Assembly: GCF_003048575.1 (NCBI RefSeq)
Contig: NZ_PIRZ01000002.1
Span: 186,001 to 250,000, forward strand
Source: Campylobacter concisus
Lineage (GTDB): Bacteria; Campylobacterota; Campylobacteria; Campylobacterales; Campylobacteraceae
Length of the DNA stretch: 64,000 nucleotides
Direction: 5' to 3'
In this document: piece after piece, positions 47,034-56,391 of the stretch
How positions within the stretch are numbered: position 1 is the first letter of the stretch
Layout of the letters: every line of letters begins with the position of its first letter
Program-made: the position numbers and the translations under genes
Notes under the pieces: generated by a model
The model's database searches: none
The model's input: only the letters and a program-made list of their open reading frames with translations
Told to the model about the DNA's origin: nothing

Positions 47034-48272
47034 TTAATTTTTAACAGCTTTCGCCATATCCCACATTGGCATAAATATACCAAGGGCGAGCAAAAGCACC
47101 ATAGCTGCGATAAATATTAGTAGTATCGGCTCAATATAGTTTGAAATATTATCAATAATATCATTAAATTTCACTCTATAATAATCAGTAACTTTTTGTG
47201 TCATGTCATCTAAGCTACCACTTTGTTCGCCAGCACCTATCATCTGTATAAGCATACCCTCATAAAGTCCAGTTTGCCTAAAGGCCTCGGTTAAGCTTAT
47301 GCCACGGCCAACCAGTACTTTTACAGCAGTTAGCTTATTTCTTATATCTTGATTTGAAACAGTTACAACGGCGGTATCTAGCGCATCAGCGATAGGAAGT
47401 CCTGCACGAACAAGCTCTGTAAATATTAGATTAAATCTACTCATATTTGCAAAAAATATTATCTTACCTACAAGATAGACTTTTAGTAGATATTTATCGA
47501 CCTTATCCCTAAAATTTTCATCATTTGAATATTGCCTTTTTAGCAAAAAAGCAAATGCGACAAGAACAACTATTATATATATGCCGTAATTGCTCATTAT
47601 GTATTCAATGTTTAGTAAAATTTTAGTAGGAAGTGGTAGGTCGGCATTAAGCTGGCTAAAAATTTCTCGAAATTGTGGAACAACTGATGTCATAAGCACA
47701 ATAAAAGCCAAAATTATAGAGCATATTACGGTTATTGGATACCTTATGGCTTTTTTAAATTTTTGCTGGTTATCCCAGACTTCTTGCAAGATAGAAGCTA
47801 GCTTTGATAATGCATCGGCCATATTACCAGTACTCTCTCCAAGCCTCACCATGGCAACAGTGACATCGCCTAGCTCTTCTTGAAAATTTTTTATACTTTG
47901 CGTTAAGCTCGCACCTTGATTTAGGTCTTCATCTAGCGTTTGAAATATTGTTTTTAGCCTTTTATCCTCGGTAGCATTTGCTGTCTCTTTTATGCCATCA
48001 TGTATTGATATACCAGCATTAGTCATAACGCTAAGTTGCCTTATGGTAGCAACTAGAGCTGGAATTTTTACTTTCGAAGAAGAGAAAATTTTGTTAAATT
48101 TTTCTTGCAAGTCCAAAAAATCATTGTTGATACTTGAGACCTGAGTTTCTTTTATCTTTACTATCATGCCTTGAATATTTACACGATTTTTTACATCATT
48201 TTTGCTATTGGCCTTTAGGCTCATCTTTTGGCGTTTGCCATCTTTTATATATTCTATTTCGTAAAATTTCAT
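47034..48272 (-). CDS. ctsF: type II secretion/type IV pilus inner-membrane platform protein (CtsF/MshG-like)
   Basis: 412 residues, GspF family: two repeats with three hydrophobic helices (about 170-190, 215-235 and 375-400). Motifs LSVMTNAGISIHDGIKE, VRLGESTGNMADALSKLA, FTELVRAGLPIADALDTA, and IGAGEQSGSLDDMTQKV are typical. Last gene of the cts cluster; the natural-transformation name ctsF is from memory of the C. jejuni locus. ATGA overlap with ctsE. Confidence 0.88.
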   Translation of the reverse strand: MKFYEIEYIKDGKRQKMSLKANSKNDVKNRVNIQGMIVKIKETQVSSINNDFLDLQEKFNKIFSSSKVKIPALVATIRQLSVMTNAGISIHDGIKETANATEDKRLKTIFQTLDEDLNQGASLTQSIKNFQEELGDVTVAMVRLGESTGNMADALSKLASILQEVWDNQQKFKKAIRYPITVICSIILAFIVLMTSVVPQFREIFSQLNADLPLPTKILLNIEYIMSNYGIYIIVVLVAFAFLLKRQYSNDENFRDKVDKYLLKVYLVGKIIFFANMSRFNLIFTELVRAGLPIADALDTAVVTVSNQDIRNKLTAVKVLVGRGISLTEAFRQTGLYEGMLIQMIGAGEQSGSLDDMTQKVTDYYRVKFNDIIDNISNYIEPILLIFIAAMVLLLALGIFMPMWDMAKAVKN

Positions 48273-50020
48273 ATCTTGGCAACTCTATATACTTCTTCGA
48301 TGGTTGTTACACCATTTGCTGCGCGTATAACGCCATCATGGAACATATCTATAAAGCCTTCGTCATAGGCAGCCTTTTTAAGCTCTTCTTTTGAAGCGTT
48401 ATTTGCTACGATACTTGCTATATGATCGCTGATAGATAATATTTCGCTTATCATTTCACGCCCTAGATATCCAGTCTGTGAGCAGTGTTGGCAACCCACG
48501 CTTTTATAAAACTGATAATCTTCAGGGAGAAATTTCTTAATCTCATCAAGAGCTTTTTGAGATAGCGTGACTTTTTGTTTGCAATACGGACAAAGCTTTC
48601 TTACAAGCCTTTGAGCCTCAATGCAAACTAATGCACCACTTACTAGATATGGCTCAATGCCCATATCAACCATACGAGGTAAAGCACTAATAGCGTCATT
48701 TGTATGAAGCGTGGAAAAAACTAAGTGGCCAGTTAGTGCCGCTTGAATCGCGATTCTAAGCGTCTCTTGATCTCTGATCTCACCTATCATAATAATATCT
48801 GGATCTTGCCTTAAAATAGAGCGAAGAGCCGAGATAAAAGTAAGCCCGGCTTTCTCATTGACATGTACTTGTTGGATCATATTTAGCTGATACTCAACCG
48901 GATCTTCAACGGTAATAATCTTAGTTTTTACACTTTTTATATCATTTAATGCACCATAAAGCGTAGTAGTTTTTCCAGATCCTGTCGGACCAGTAACTAG
49001 GATGATACCGTAAGGTGCTTTCATGCTCTTTTTAAACTTAGCAAAGTTATCTGGATGCATACCAAGGTCTTCAATGTTTATGATAACTTTTGATTTGTCC
49101 AAAATTCTTAAAACTATGCTTTCGCCGTTTAAAATAGGTAGCGTAGAGATACGAAAATCGTACTCTTTATCTAAAATTTGAGCTGAAAATCTACCATCTT
49201 GTGGGCGACGGCGCTCTGCGATATCCATATTTGAAAGTAGCTTCATTCGGCTTACCATCGGCGGATAGATATCTTTATCAAATATAAATGTCTCGCTTAG
49301 CATGCCATCTATCCTGCTTCTTACGATGCAGTTTGTCTCGGTTGGCTCGATGTGAATATCGCTCGCTCTGCTTTGAATAGATGTTTTTAAAATTATCTCA
49401 ATTAGCTTTAAAATTCCAGAGCTTTCTGTGCTTTGCCCTTGGCTGCTAGAGCTTGAAAGCTCTTTTCTGATCTCTGTAATAACATCTTTTATGCTTTCAT
49501 TAAGAGCTATTTTGTTTATATATTTTTCTATCTGGGCTGGATCGGCGCAAGCTACTTTTAATAGCTTTCTGTTAAATAAATTTTGAACTTTATCTTGAAT
49601 GATCACGTCAAAAGGATTTTTAAAAGCAACATAAACGCTTATCTCGTCTTCTTTTACGGGTATGGCGTTATATGATTTTAGCTGCGAGGTGCTTAGTTTT
49701 TCACTGATACGGTAGTCGATATCTATATCATCAAGATCAAAAAATGTGATTTTAAATTTATCACATACATATTGAATAAAGCGCTTTTGATCTATCTGAA
49801 GACTAGTCGAAATTTCATCAATGTCAGTGTGTCCTCTTCTATAAATATCAGATAGAATTTCAAAAAAAATCTCTTCTTCTAGCATATTTTCTTCAAGCAA
49901 AATAGCCAAAAGACTTTTTTCGTTTATCTTTTTTATCTCTATAATCTTTAAAATTTGCTCATCATTTAGTTTATTAAGTTGCTCTAATGTTTTTAGCGTT
50001 AAATTTTCTAAATTATTCAT
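48269..50020 (-). CDS. ctsE: type II secretion ATPase (CtsE/GspE/MshE-like)
   Basis: 583-residue assembly ATPase. N1-like domain, then SRASDIHIEPTETNCIVRSRIDG, Walker A LVTGPTGSGKTTTLYGAL, the Asp box and Walker B (RSILRQDPDIIMIGEIRD), and a four-cysteine zinc finger (CPYCKQ ... CQHC) near residues 465-515. Drives pseudopilus or DNA-uptake machinery. Cotranscribed with ctsF. Confidence 0.92.
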   Translation of the reverse strand: MNNLENLTLKTLEQLNKLNDEQILKIIEIKKINEKSLLAILLEENMLEEEIFFEILSDIYRRGHTDIDEISTSLQIDQKRFIQYVCDKFKITFFDLDDIDIDYRISEKLSTSQLKSYNAIPVKEDEISVYVAFKNPFDVIIQDKVQNLFNRKLLKVACADPAQIEKYINKIALNESIKDVITEIRKELSSSSSQGQSTESSGILKLIEIILKTSIQSRASDIHIEPTETNCIVRSRIDGMLSETFIFDKDIYPPMVSRMKLLSNMDIAERRRPQDGRFSAQILDKEYDFRISTLPILNGESIVLRILDKSKVIINIEDLGMHPDNFAKFKKSMKAPYGIILVTGPTGSGKTTTLYGALNDIKSVKTKIITVEDPVEYQLNMIQQVHVNEKAGLTFISALRSILRQDPDIIMIGEIRDQETLRIAIQAALTGHLVFSTLHTNDAISALPRMVDMGIEPYLVSGALVCIEAQRLVRKLCPYCKQKVTLSQKALDEIKKFLPEDYQFYKSVGCQHCSQTGYLGREMISEILSISDHIASIVANNASKEELKKAAYDEGFIDMFHDGVIRAANGVTTIEEVYRVAKI

Positions 50021-50029
50021 CTCTTCTCT

Positions 50030-50569
50030 TTATCTATACTCAATTTGCGAAGTAAGATCGTCATTTTTAAAAATTTTTAAAATCATTTTTGCAAAATTTG
50101 AGCCAGCGATTGCACTAAGCTCATATCTTGTATCTGAATTTGGCTCTTCAAAAATAAATACGCCAAGCTCCTCAACGTATTCTTTTTTGACAAATTTATC
50201 AAATATAAATGAAAGAATGTAATCGCTCTTTGGAAGCCTAATATAGCTTATATCAGCCCCATCCAAGATAGCATGAAGCAATAGCTTTTTTTTAAGTAAT
50301 ATATCAGCAAAATATGCTGCGTTCTCTCTTGAGCTTTGTGTTTTTGATAGCTTGCTTGCTGGAAGAGCGAGCCTATCTATATCATTTGTTTTTAAGCAAG
50401 ATATGCCAAAGATATTAAGAAATTCTTCATTTTGTGAATCTTTTAAAAGATCTTGTATTTTTTGATTACAAATTTTAGGATATTCAGCTTTTTCAAAATA
50501 ACTTTTAATGTCAGCCGTTCCAAGCGCAAAGGCATTTAATGATAAAAATATAATAAGCAAAAATTTCAC
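50030..50569 (-). CDS. uncharacterised exported protein of the cts cluster
   Basis: 179 residues beginning with a signal peptide (FLLIIFLSLNAFA). No domain recognised; three cysteines and a charged C-terminus. It sits between the TPR protein and ctsE, a slot with no counterpart in the MSHA order, and overlaps the TPR gene's stop (ATGA), so it is part of the operon. Confidence 0.6.
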   Translation of the reverse strand: MKFLLIIFLSLNAFALGTADIKSYFEKAEYPKICNQKIQDLLKDSQNEEFLNIFGISCLKTNDIDRLALPASKLSKTQSSRENAAYFADILLKKKLLLHAILDGADISYIRLPKSDYILSFIFDKFVKKEYVEELGVFIFEEPNSDTRYELSAIAGSNFAKMILKIFKNDDLTSQIEYR

Positions 50570-51444
50570 AACGTATCACTTTTTATCTTATTTATTAGCT
50601 CATTTATCTCTGGCTTATTTTTATTTTTATTATATTCTTCTAATGCACGCAATGCGTCATCTTTTTGCTTTAGCATATATTTTGCCTTAGCAAACATGAC
50701 CCAAGACTCCTCAATGCTACTATCTAAATTATTTGCCGATAGTGCCCATTTTATAGTGTCGCTATATCTTTTATCTTGATAGCATTTTCTTGCTATTTTA
50801 AGGGCGATTTCTGGATTTTTATTTTTATTAAAATTTTCTTTTAGCATAGATATTTCATTGCTTTCACTTGAAATTTGAATATCAATTTTTGGCTTTGTCT
50901 TTGGTTCTAGTTCTATTACCTCTTCATTTGGTAGAGGCTGTTCATTTTGTATATTTTCATTTTCAGTTGGTAAATTTAGCTTTAGCCAACCGCCACCACT
51001 TCTTTGTTTTTTATCTGGTGTCTGCTCTTTATTATCTTCATTTAGCTTTATGGATTGTTCTAGCTTTTTAGCTATTTTCTCAGCGAGCTCATCTTGTTTC
51101 TTATCTGATTCAAACCTCTCTTTTGCCTGCTCACTTTTTTGTTTGCCATCTTCTAAAATATTTTTGCTGATATTGGTTTCAGCAAAGGTTATATTTTTTT
51201 CTTTTATATCTGTTTGTATTGTCAAATTTTTCTCAACTAAAGTTGGAGTATTGGTTGTCTCTTTTTTGTTTTTAGCATTTGAGAAAAATAAAAAAGCACC
51301 AAAGATAAAAGCAATTAGCAAGATCGTAATTATTAAAAGGCCTAGCTTTTTATGTGATAACAATTTTAAAAAGCTATTTTTATTCTTTTTTTCGTACTCT
51401 TCATAAAGCTTTTCTAGCCTTTGAATTTCTTGTAATTCAAGCAT
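50566..51444 (-). CDS. membrane-anchored TPR protein of the cts cluster (MshN-like)
   Basis: 292 residues. A cytoplasmic N-terminus (about 30 residues), one membrane helix (about 31-53, LGLLIITILLIAFIFGAFLF), a Lys/Glu-rich linker (about 60-180) and C-terminal TPR-like repeats (about 200-290, ALKIARKCYQDKRYSDTIKWAL). This matches MshN of MSHA clusters. It corresponds to the cts membrane protein next to ctsP (perhaps ctsX), but I am not sure of the symbol. Confidence 0.72.
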   Translation of the reverse strand: MLELQEIQRLEKLYEEYEKKNKNSFLKLLSHKKLGLLIITILLIAFIFGAFLFFSNAKNKKETTNTPTLVEKNLTIQTDIKEKNITFAETNISKNILEDGKQKSEQAKERFESDKKQDELAEKIAKKLEQSIKLNEDNKEQTPDKKQRSGGGWLKLNLPTENENIQNEQPLPNEEVIELEPKTKPKIDIQISSESNEISMLKENFNKNKNPEIALKIARKCYQDKRYSDTIKWALSANNLDSSIEESWVMFAKAKYMLKQKDDALRALEEYNKNKNKPEINELINKIKSDTL

Positions 51445-52264
51445 GAATTATTCCTGTATCAAGTGCAGACATTGTCAAAATTTTAATATTTGCATCCTCG
51501 CTACTTAATTTTGACGGCTGATTTTGTTCATAATATTCACAAATTTCATAAAATTTATACATAATTTTATTTAGTGTGCGTAGATTTCCGCAACAAAGCT
51601 CATAGGCTTTGTCATAGTCTTTTTTCTGAAAATTTAGGTATTTATCGTAGCCCTTTTGTCCTATTTTTCTTTGCAAATAAACTATAATTTCATTCGTGTT
51701 TGCACTTCCAAGCTCTATACTCTCCCAAATTCTAGTTTGAAAATAGTCTTTTGCTAACACATCTTCATTTTCAGTTTTATGAATCGTAAATAGAAATTTA
51801 AATAATCTTGTATCGGCCATTAGCCTTATTTTTTCGATCAGTTCAGTAGGATAAAGTTGTGCTTCATCCAGGATGACAACTATTTGGTTTTGTAAAATTT
51901 CATCTTTATTTCTAAATTCTTTTGAGTAGTGTGCAACAAAACTTTCAAAATTATTTATATTATCAAGCTTATTTCCGTATATATCCTCACAAAGAGCTTC
52001 TATAAATGTAGCCTCGCTAAAAAAAGGATGTGGAAAAAAAATTAATTTTTTATCCTTTTGAAGATCAGAGGCTATCTTGTTTAACAAAAAGGTCTTTCCA
52101 CTACCAGGCTTGCCATAAAAAAGTATAAGCTTTAATGGCTTTTTTAGAGCCGAGACGATCTTATTGTAACAAGTGATTGAGTTATCTAGATTAACAAAAT
52201 CAGCTACTTCGTCTTCGTTGATAAAGATATCTTTTATATCTGTATAAATATTCTTGTTATTCAT
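51437..52264 (-). CDS. ctsP: ExeA/MshM-like AAA+ ATPase (CtsP)
   Basis: 275 residues. Walker A FYGKPGSGKTFLLNKIAS (about 45-55), Walker B QIVVILDEAQL (about 130) and a C-terminal helical lid with LCCGNLRTLNKIMY. ExeA/MshM proteins are membrane-associated NTPases of pilus assembly. C. jejuni CtsP, an NTP-binding protein of transformation, holds this place. Overlaps both neighbours. Confidence 0.8.
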   Translation of the reverse strand: MNNKNIYTDIKDIFINEDEVADFVNLDNSITCYNKIVSALKKPLKLILFYGKPGSGKTFLLNKIASDLQKDKKLIFFPHPFFSEATFIEALCEDIYGNKLDNINNFESFVAHYSKEFRNKDEILQNQIVVILDEAQLYPTELIEKIRLMADTRLFKFLFTIHKTENEDVLAKDYFQTRIWESIELGSANTNEIIVYLQRKIGQKGYDKYLNFQKKDYDKAYELCCGNLRTLNKIMYKFYEICEYYEQNQPSKLSSEDANIKILTMSALDTGIIHA

Positions 52265-53777
52265 AGATCGTTTTAGAAAAACCTAAGTCTTTTAGTGATT
52301 GATTAAGTGGCTTTTTTTTGTCAAAATCAACTACATGAGGAGTGATGACAAAGATAAGCTCTGTTGTTTTTATATTGTCTCTTGTGCTTTTAAAGACTCC
52401 GCCTATAAAGGGGATATCAGAAAGAAGAGGTACAGAAGTATTATTTTTACCCTTTGTCTGGCCTATTAATCCACCAAGAATAATAGTATCACCGCTATCA
52501 ACTTGAACAACAGTTGATAGCTTCTTTTGCACCGTATCTGGAGCAATCTCTCTTAACGCATTTTGTCTTGTGTCGTCTTCAGCGTATTTAAAGTTACTAA
52601 GCGATGGATTGATTCGAAGCATGATTTTGTTATTATCAGAGACTTCTGGTAGTAAATTTAATAATATGCCAATAAAAACAGAGTATTGTTTGTAGGTAGT
52701 TGTTAGCCTATCGCTATTGCTGTTTCCATTGTCAGTCTTTTGTTGAACACGGTAGTTTATGTTATCACCAACTGAGATTAGCGCTTGCTGATTATTAAGT
52801 GTTGTTACTTTTGGGCTTGATATAACCTTTGTCTTTCCATTTGTTTCAAGAAAATTTATCATTCCATCAAGGCTAAAATTTAAATTAGCTGCAATATTTA
52901 ATGTGCGTCCAAATCCATCACTTAGGCTATTTCCTTTATTTGTCCAAGTAGCACTTGAGCTCGGATTATTTCTTGAATTACCAATGTATGTATTAAACCC
53001 AAGTTCAAATTTACTCCAATCAACACCTTGCTTGTATTCATTATTTAATTCAACTGAGATAATAGAAACATCAATAATTACTTGTTTTTTTAGTCTTTTT
53101 TGCATTTCATCTATATATTTTTCGACACGCTTAAGCTGAGAAGGAGTGGCCGTAACAGTGATAAGGCCTGCGTTTTGATTTATGATAGGATCAGGCGCTG
53201 TGATATGTTCGCTACTATTATTTAAAATAGCTTTAAGCTCAGCATCTAGTTTTTCCCAAAAGTCAAACCTTTCAGTAGTTTTTATAAGGTTGCTTGAGCC
53301 TTGAGAACTATCATCTTGGGAATTATCGCTACTACTTGAACCACTAGAAATTTCAGATGGAGTAGCATCCACTGAAGCTTGGGTGACAGCAGTTCCTTCT
53401 CTAATAGAAGTTATATAATCTAGTTTAAAAATTTGAGTTTTTAAAGATGAAATTTTTAATACATTATTTGAAAACTCGTAGCTTAAATTTTTCTCACTTA
53501 AAAGCAGGTCAAAAACTTCGCTAAGACTCATATTTCTGATATTAACACCAAAAACTTTATCTTTTAGCTCTGTTTTGCTATAAGTGTCCTTTGCAACAAT
53601 ACTAAAGTTACACATCTCTGAAAGCTGATTTAACACATCTACTAGCGCAACATCATCTGAAATTTTCATATTAAAATTCTTGCTTAAACAACTACTCTCA
53701 TTAGCACTAGCATAATTCATATTCAAGCAAATGAGTGCACCCATTATTAATATTTTACTTAATCTTAATCTCAACAT
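52257..53777 (-). CDS. ctsD: secretin (CtsD/PilQ/MshL-like)
   Basis: About 506 residues. A signal peptide (MLRLRLSKILIMGALICLNMN), an STN-like N-terminal domain (about 35-110), a Ser-rich linker, an N1-type domain (VEKYIDEMQKRLKKQVIID), and a secretin core with FLETNGKTKVISSPKVTTLNNQQA, VDSGDTIILGGLIG and PLLSDIPFIGGVFKS. It forms the outer-membrane pore. ATG at 53777 has GGAAGT upstream and is preferred over ATG at 53789. Confidence 0.92.
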   Translation of the reverse strand: MLRLRLSKILIMGALICLNMNYASANESSCLSKNFNMKISDDVALVDVLNQLSEMCNFSIVAKDTYSKTELKDKVFGVNIRNMSLSEVFDLLLSEKNLSYEFSNNVLKISSLKTQIFKLDYITSIREGTAVTQASVDATPSEISSGSSSSDNSQDDSSQGSSNLIKTTERFDFWEKLDAELKAILNNSSEHITAPDPIINQNAGLITVTATPSQLKRVEKYIDEMQKRLKKQVIIDVSIISVELNNEYKQGVDWSKFELGFNTYIGNSRNNPSSSATWTNKGNSLSDGFGRTLNIAANLNFSLDGMINFLETNGKTKVISSPKVTTLNNQQALISVGDNINYRVQQKTDNGNSNSDRLTTTYKQYSVFIGILLNLLPEVSDNNKIMLRINPSLSNFKYAEDDTRQNALREIAPDTVQKKLSTVVQVDSGDTIILGGLIGQTKGKNNTSVPLLSDIPFIGGVFKSTRDNIKTTELIFVITPHVVDFDKKKPLNQSLKDLGFSKTIYE

Positions 53778-54168
53778 TTTTACTTCCATTTTTTAAAATT
53801 AGCTCTTGTTTTTCATCACCTTTTACTAAAAAAACACTATTTTTAGTAATGTTGGCTATTTTGTAACCATCAACAATATCACCGACAGCATACCATTTGG
53901 AATCAATATTTGCTTTGTTTAATAAAATTGCTTTTAAACTAAGTCCTTTTGAAGCTTGAGTGATAATTGATGAATTTTGATCTGTTATCGTCTTGATAGG
54001 TTCTTGTTTAAAAGGATTTTTTATGCTCGAAAGCTCAATATCACTAAGACCGCTTCTTTTTTCCTTTATTTTTTCAAAAATTTTATCATAAGAGTCCATT
54101 TCCTCTTGAAGCTGATTGGCAAAAGCAATATTTAAAAATAAAAGAGCCAATAAAATTTTTATTTTCAT
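53755..54168 (-). CDS. PilP/MshK-like exported protein
   Basis: 137 residues from ATG 54168: a signal peptide (KIKILLALLFLNIAFA), a linker with SSIKNPFKQEPI, and a beta-rich C-terminus (LKAILLNKANIDSKWYAVGDIVDGYKI). This is the pattern of PilP/GspC-like HR domains and MshK, which bind the secretin. It overlaps the secretin gene by about 23 bases. By position it could be C. jejuni ctsR, but I do not recall the sequence well enough. Confidence 0.7.
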   Translation of the reverse strand: MKIKILLALLFLNIAFANQLQEEMDSYDKIFEKIKEKRSGLSDIELSSIKNPFKQEPIKTITDQNSSIITQASKGLSLKAILLNKANIDSKWYAVGDIVDGYKIANITKNSVFLVKGDEKQELILKNGSKNVEIKIK

Positions 54169-54815
54169 TAGTATTTCATCCCCCAAACAGATATCGAGAT
54201 CTTAGCGCCAAGCTCTTTTTGGGTAGAATTTACATCCATTTTATGAAGATCAACCACTAGCTTTGATTCTTCAAGGCCATTTATATATGAAAGCATATCT
54301 TTAAAACCTCCCAAAAATGTCAAGTCAATATTTAAAATTTGCTCAATTTTTTGGAAATTTGGCTCTTTTATATCACTTTTTAACTCTAAAATTTTTATAT
54401 TATTTTGCTTCGCTAAAGATACGATATTGTCTAAGAAATTTGCCCAATTTTGATCGTTAAATAATAAAAACGATAGTTCTTTTAGCTTTGAGTCAAAATG
54501 AGCATTAAATTTTAAAACGCTAGAATATTTGCCTTTAAGCGTTTCAAGTATTTTTGACTCTTTATTTATTTTAAAATTTTTATCCCCACTAGGTGAGCTA
54601 GTCGATCTTAAATAATCTCTTGTTCTTGAAAGATCATTGCTAATTTTAGTATGCGAATTAAATCTTTCATCATAAAAATCTTGCGACGGATCAAAGCAAA
54701 GCATATAAACAATATAAATAATAATTAAGGCTGAACCCAAAAAAATTATATTTGTTTCGCTTTGTTTTTTTGCGTCAAAATACTTATCTATTTTACTTAA
54801 AACGTCTTGTCTCAT
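54168..54815 (-). CDS. PilO/MshJ-like membrane protein
   Basis: 215 residues. N-terminal helix (about 22-40, TNIIFLGSALIIIYIVYML), coiled coil (about 45-90), then a ferredoxin-like C-terminal domain (INGLEESKLVVDLHKMDV). Typical of PilO/GspM-like alignment proteins. One-base overlap with the PilP-like gene and ATGA-type overlap with the next. Confidence 0.72.
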   Translation of the reverse strand: MRQDVLSKIDKYFDAKKQSETNIIFLGSALIIIYIVYMLCFDPSQDFYDERFNSHTKISNDLSRTRDYLRSTSSPSGDKNFKINKESKILETLKGKYSSVLKFNAHFDSKLKELSFLLFNDQNWANFLDNIVSLAKQNNIKILELKSDIKEPNFQKIEQILNIDLTFLGGFKDMLSYINGLEESKLVVDLHKMDVNSTQKELGAKISISVWGMKY

Positions 54816-56332
54816 TGTCTAATCTCTATACTTATATTACTTTCATACTCGTTGTTTTGCCTATCTTCTTTAATTTTTTTTGTATTTACTGAATATTTAG
54901 GCATCTTGCTAATATCTTTTATTAGCTGCGTAATCCTTTTTTCATTATCGCTAACAACTGTTACTGTTAAATTTTTATCGTTATTTTTAATATTTGTTAT
55001 AAAAATGCTATTGTTGTTTATCATATCGGTAATTTCAAAAAGATTTAAACCTTTCATTACGTAATGATCTTTTTTGTTTTCAATTTCTTGAAGCAACCCT
55101 TTTCTAAAATTTAACTTCTCTTCCTCTTTATCAGTTAATCCTTTTATATCATTTTGCTCTTTTTTTAGTTTTTCAAGAGTACTTCTTATTTGTTCTGCTT
55201 GTGCATTAAGCACATCAAGCTCATCGCTTAGTCTTTGCGAATCTGCCTCTAAAATACTGCCAGCTATATAATTATAAAGTGGATAGGACATGCTTAGGCA
55301 AAAAGCAGCGGCACATGTCAGTATAAATTTACCGCTTTTTCTCTTTGTAAACGGATCAGGTCTAAGCAAATTTGAGAAGTTAAAATCAGCATTAAAGGCC
55401 TCTTTTTTGTAAAAATTTGCATACAAAACCATCATGTTATACCGTTCGCTAATGGCTAAATTTTTAGAATTTATTACAGTGCTTGTATTTAATTTCGTAG
55501 CATTTGTGCCAAGCTTTGTATTGATGAATTTCTCAAAACGCTCTATCTTATAGTCGCAGTCAATATAGATATTTTTTATATTTATGCCATAGATTCTATT
55601 GACAACATTTATCGTGTCATTTACGTAAAATATATAGTCCTCAAAAACAGTATTTAGATCGTAGCTAAAGCCTTCTTCATTGCTATCTAAAAGTCCTCTT
55701 GTTTTTAGGATATCTAAAAAGCTTTCTAGGCTTACTCTTTCGCCGCTTTGCTCTATAAATTTATCTTTTAGATAATTTAGTGTGTATCTTAAGCCCCTTG
55801 ATGTAAGGTATTCTCCATTTACATAAATACTTATAAATGCTTCATCGGCCCTAAATGTCAAAAAACAATCACTCTGAGTGCTAGGAAGTAAGCCTTTTTT
55901 ATATATAGCACTATATAAAAGCGGCTCTACAACGACATAATCTATAAAAGGTACTCTTTTAGAAATATTTTTAAAAATTTTATTTATCGTTTCATTTGTA
56001 GCAATAAAAACATTAAAAATTCTATCTTCTTTTTCAACATTGCTTTCAAAATAAACTATTTTATAGTCAATCACAGGATCAAGAGAGAGCTCTTCGTAAA
56101 TTTTGATCGAGATATTATTTTCAATATCCTCATCATCTATTGTTCTTGAGATGTTTATAGTAGCTGTTATTATATCTTTGTATTCGATATAAGATATAAA
56201 AAAGTCTCGCTTTAGAATATTCTTTGAAAGACTTAGCGTATCGACATTGCTATTAGAAAATCTAAAACCTTCATATTCATAAGGATCTAGCGTAACGATT
56301 GAATTATCGTTAATTTTTCTAAGCTTTAACAT
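54812..56332 (-). CDS. PilM-PilN fusion-like protein (MshI-like)
   Basis: 506 residues. The first ~330 residues are a degenerate PilM-like actin fold (YVVVEPLLYSAIY; RYTLNYLKDKFIEQ). A membrane helix at about 338-358 (FILTCAAAFCLSMSYPLYNY) follows, then a coiled coil and a small PilN-like domain (SIFITNIKNNDKNLTVTVVSDN). Pairing both modules in one chain is the MshI arrangement. First gene of the cts operon with AGAGCATTATGAGG upstream. Confidence 0.72.
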   Translation of the reverse strand: MLKLRKINDNSIVTLDPYEYEGFRFSNSNVDTLSLSKNILKRDFFISYIEYKDIITATINISRTIDDEDIENNISIKIYEELSLDPVIDYKIVYFESNVEKEDRIFNVFIATNETINKIFKNISKRVPFIDYVVVEPLLYSAIYKKGLLPSTQSDCFLTFRADEAFISIYVNGEYLTSRGLRYTLNYLKDKFIEQSGERVSLESFLDILKTRGLLDSNEEGFSYDLNTVFEDYIFYVNDTINVVNRIYGINIKNIYIDCDYKIERFEKFINTKLGTNATKLNTSTVINSKNLAISERYNMMVLYANFYKKEAFNADFNFSNLLRPDPFTKRKSGKFILTCAAAFCLSMSYPLYNYIAGSILEADSQRLSDELDVLNAQAEQIRSTLEKLKKEQNDIKGLTDKEEEKLNFRKGLLQEIENKKDHYVMKGLNLFEITDMINNNSIFITNIKNNDKNLTVTVVSDNEKRITQLIKDISKMPKYSVNTKKIKEDRQNNEYESNISIEIRQ

Positions 56333-56366
56333 AAAAATTTACCTCATAATGCTCTAATTGGGCTAC

Positions 56367-56372
56367 ATTTTA
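56367..56372 (-). promoter_or_regulatory. possible -10 box for the cts operon
   Basis: TAAAAT on the minus strand lies about 35 bases before the PilM/PilN-like gene, in the 59-base gap after era. Weak support. Confidence 0.35.
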
Positions 56373-56391
56373 ATATTTTTAAAATAAAAAA

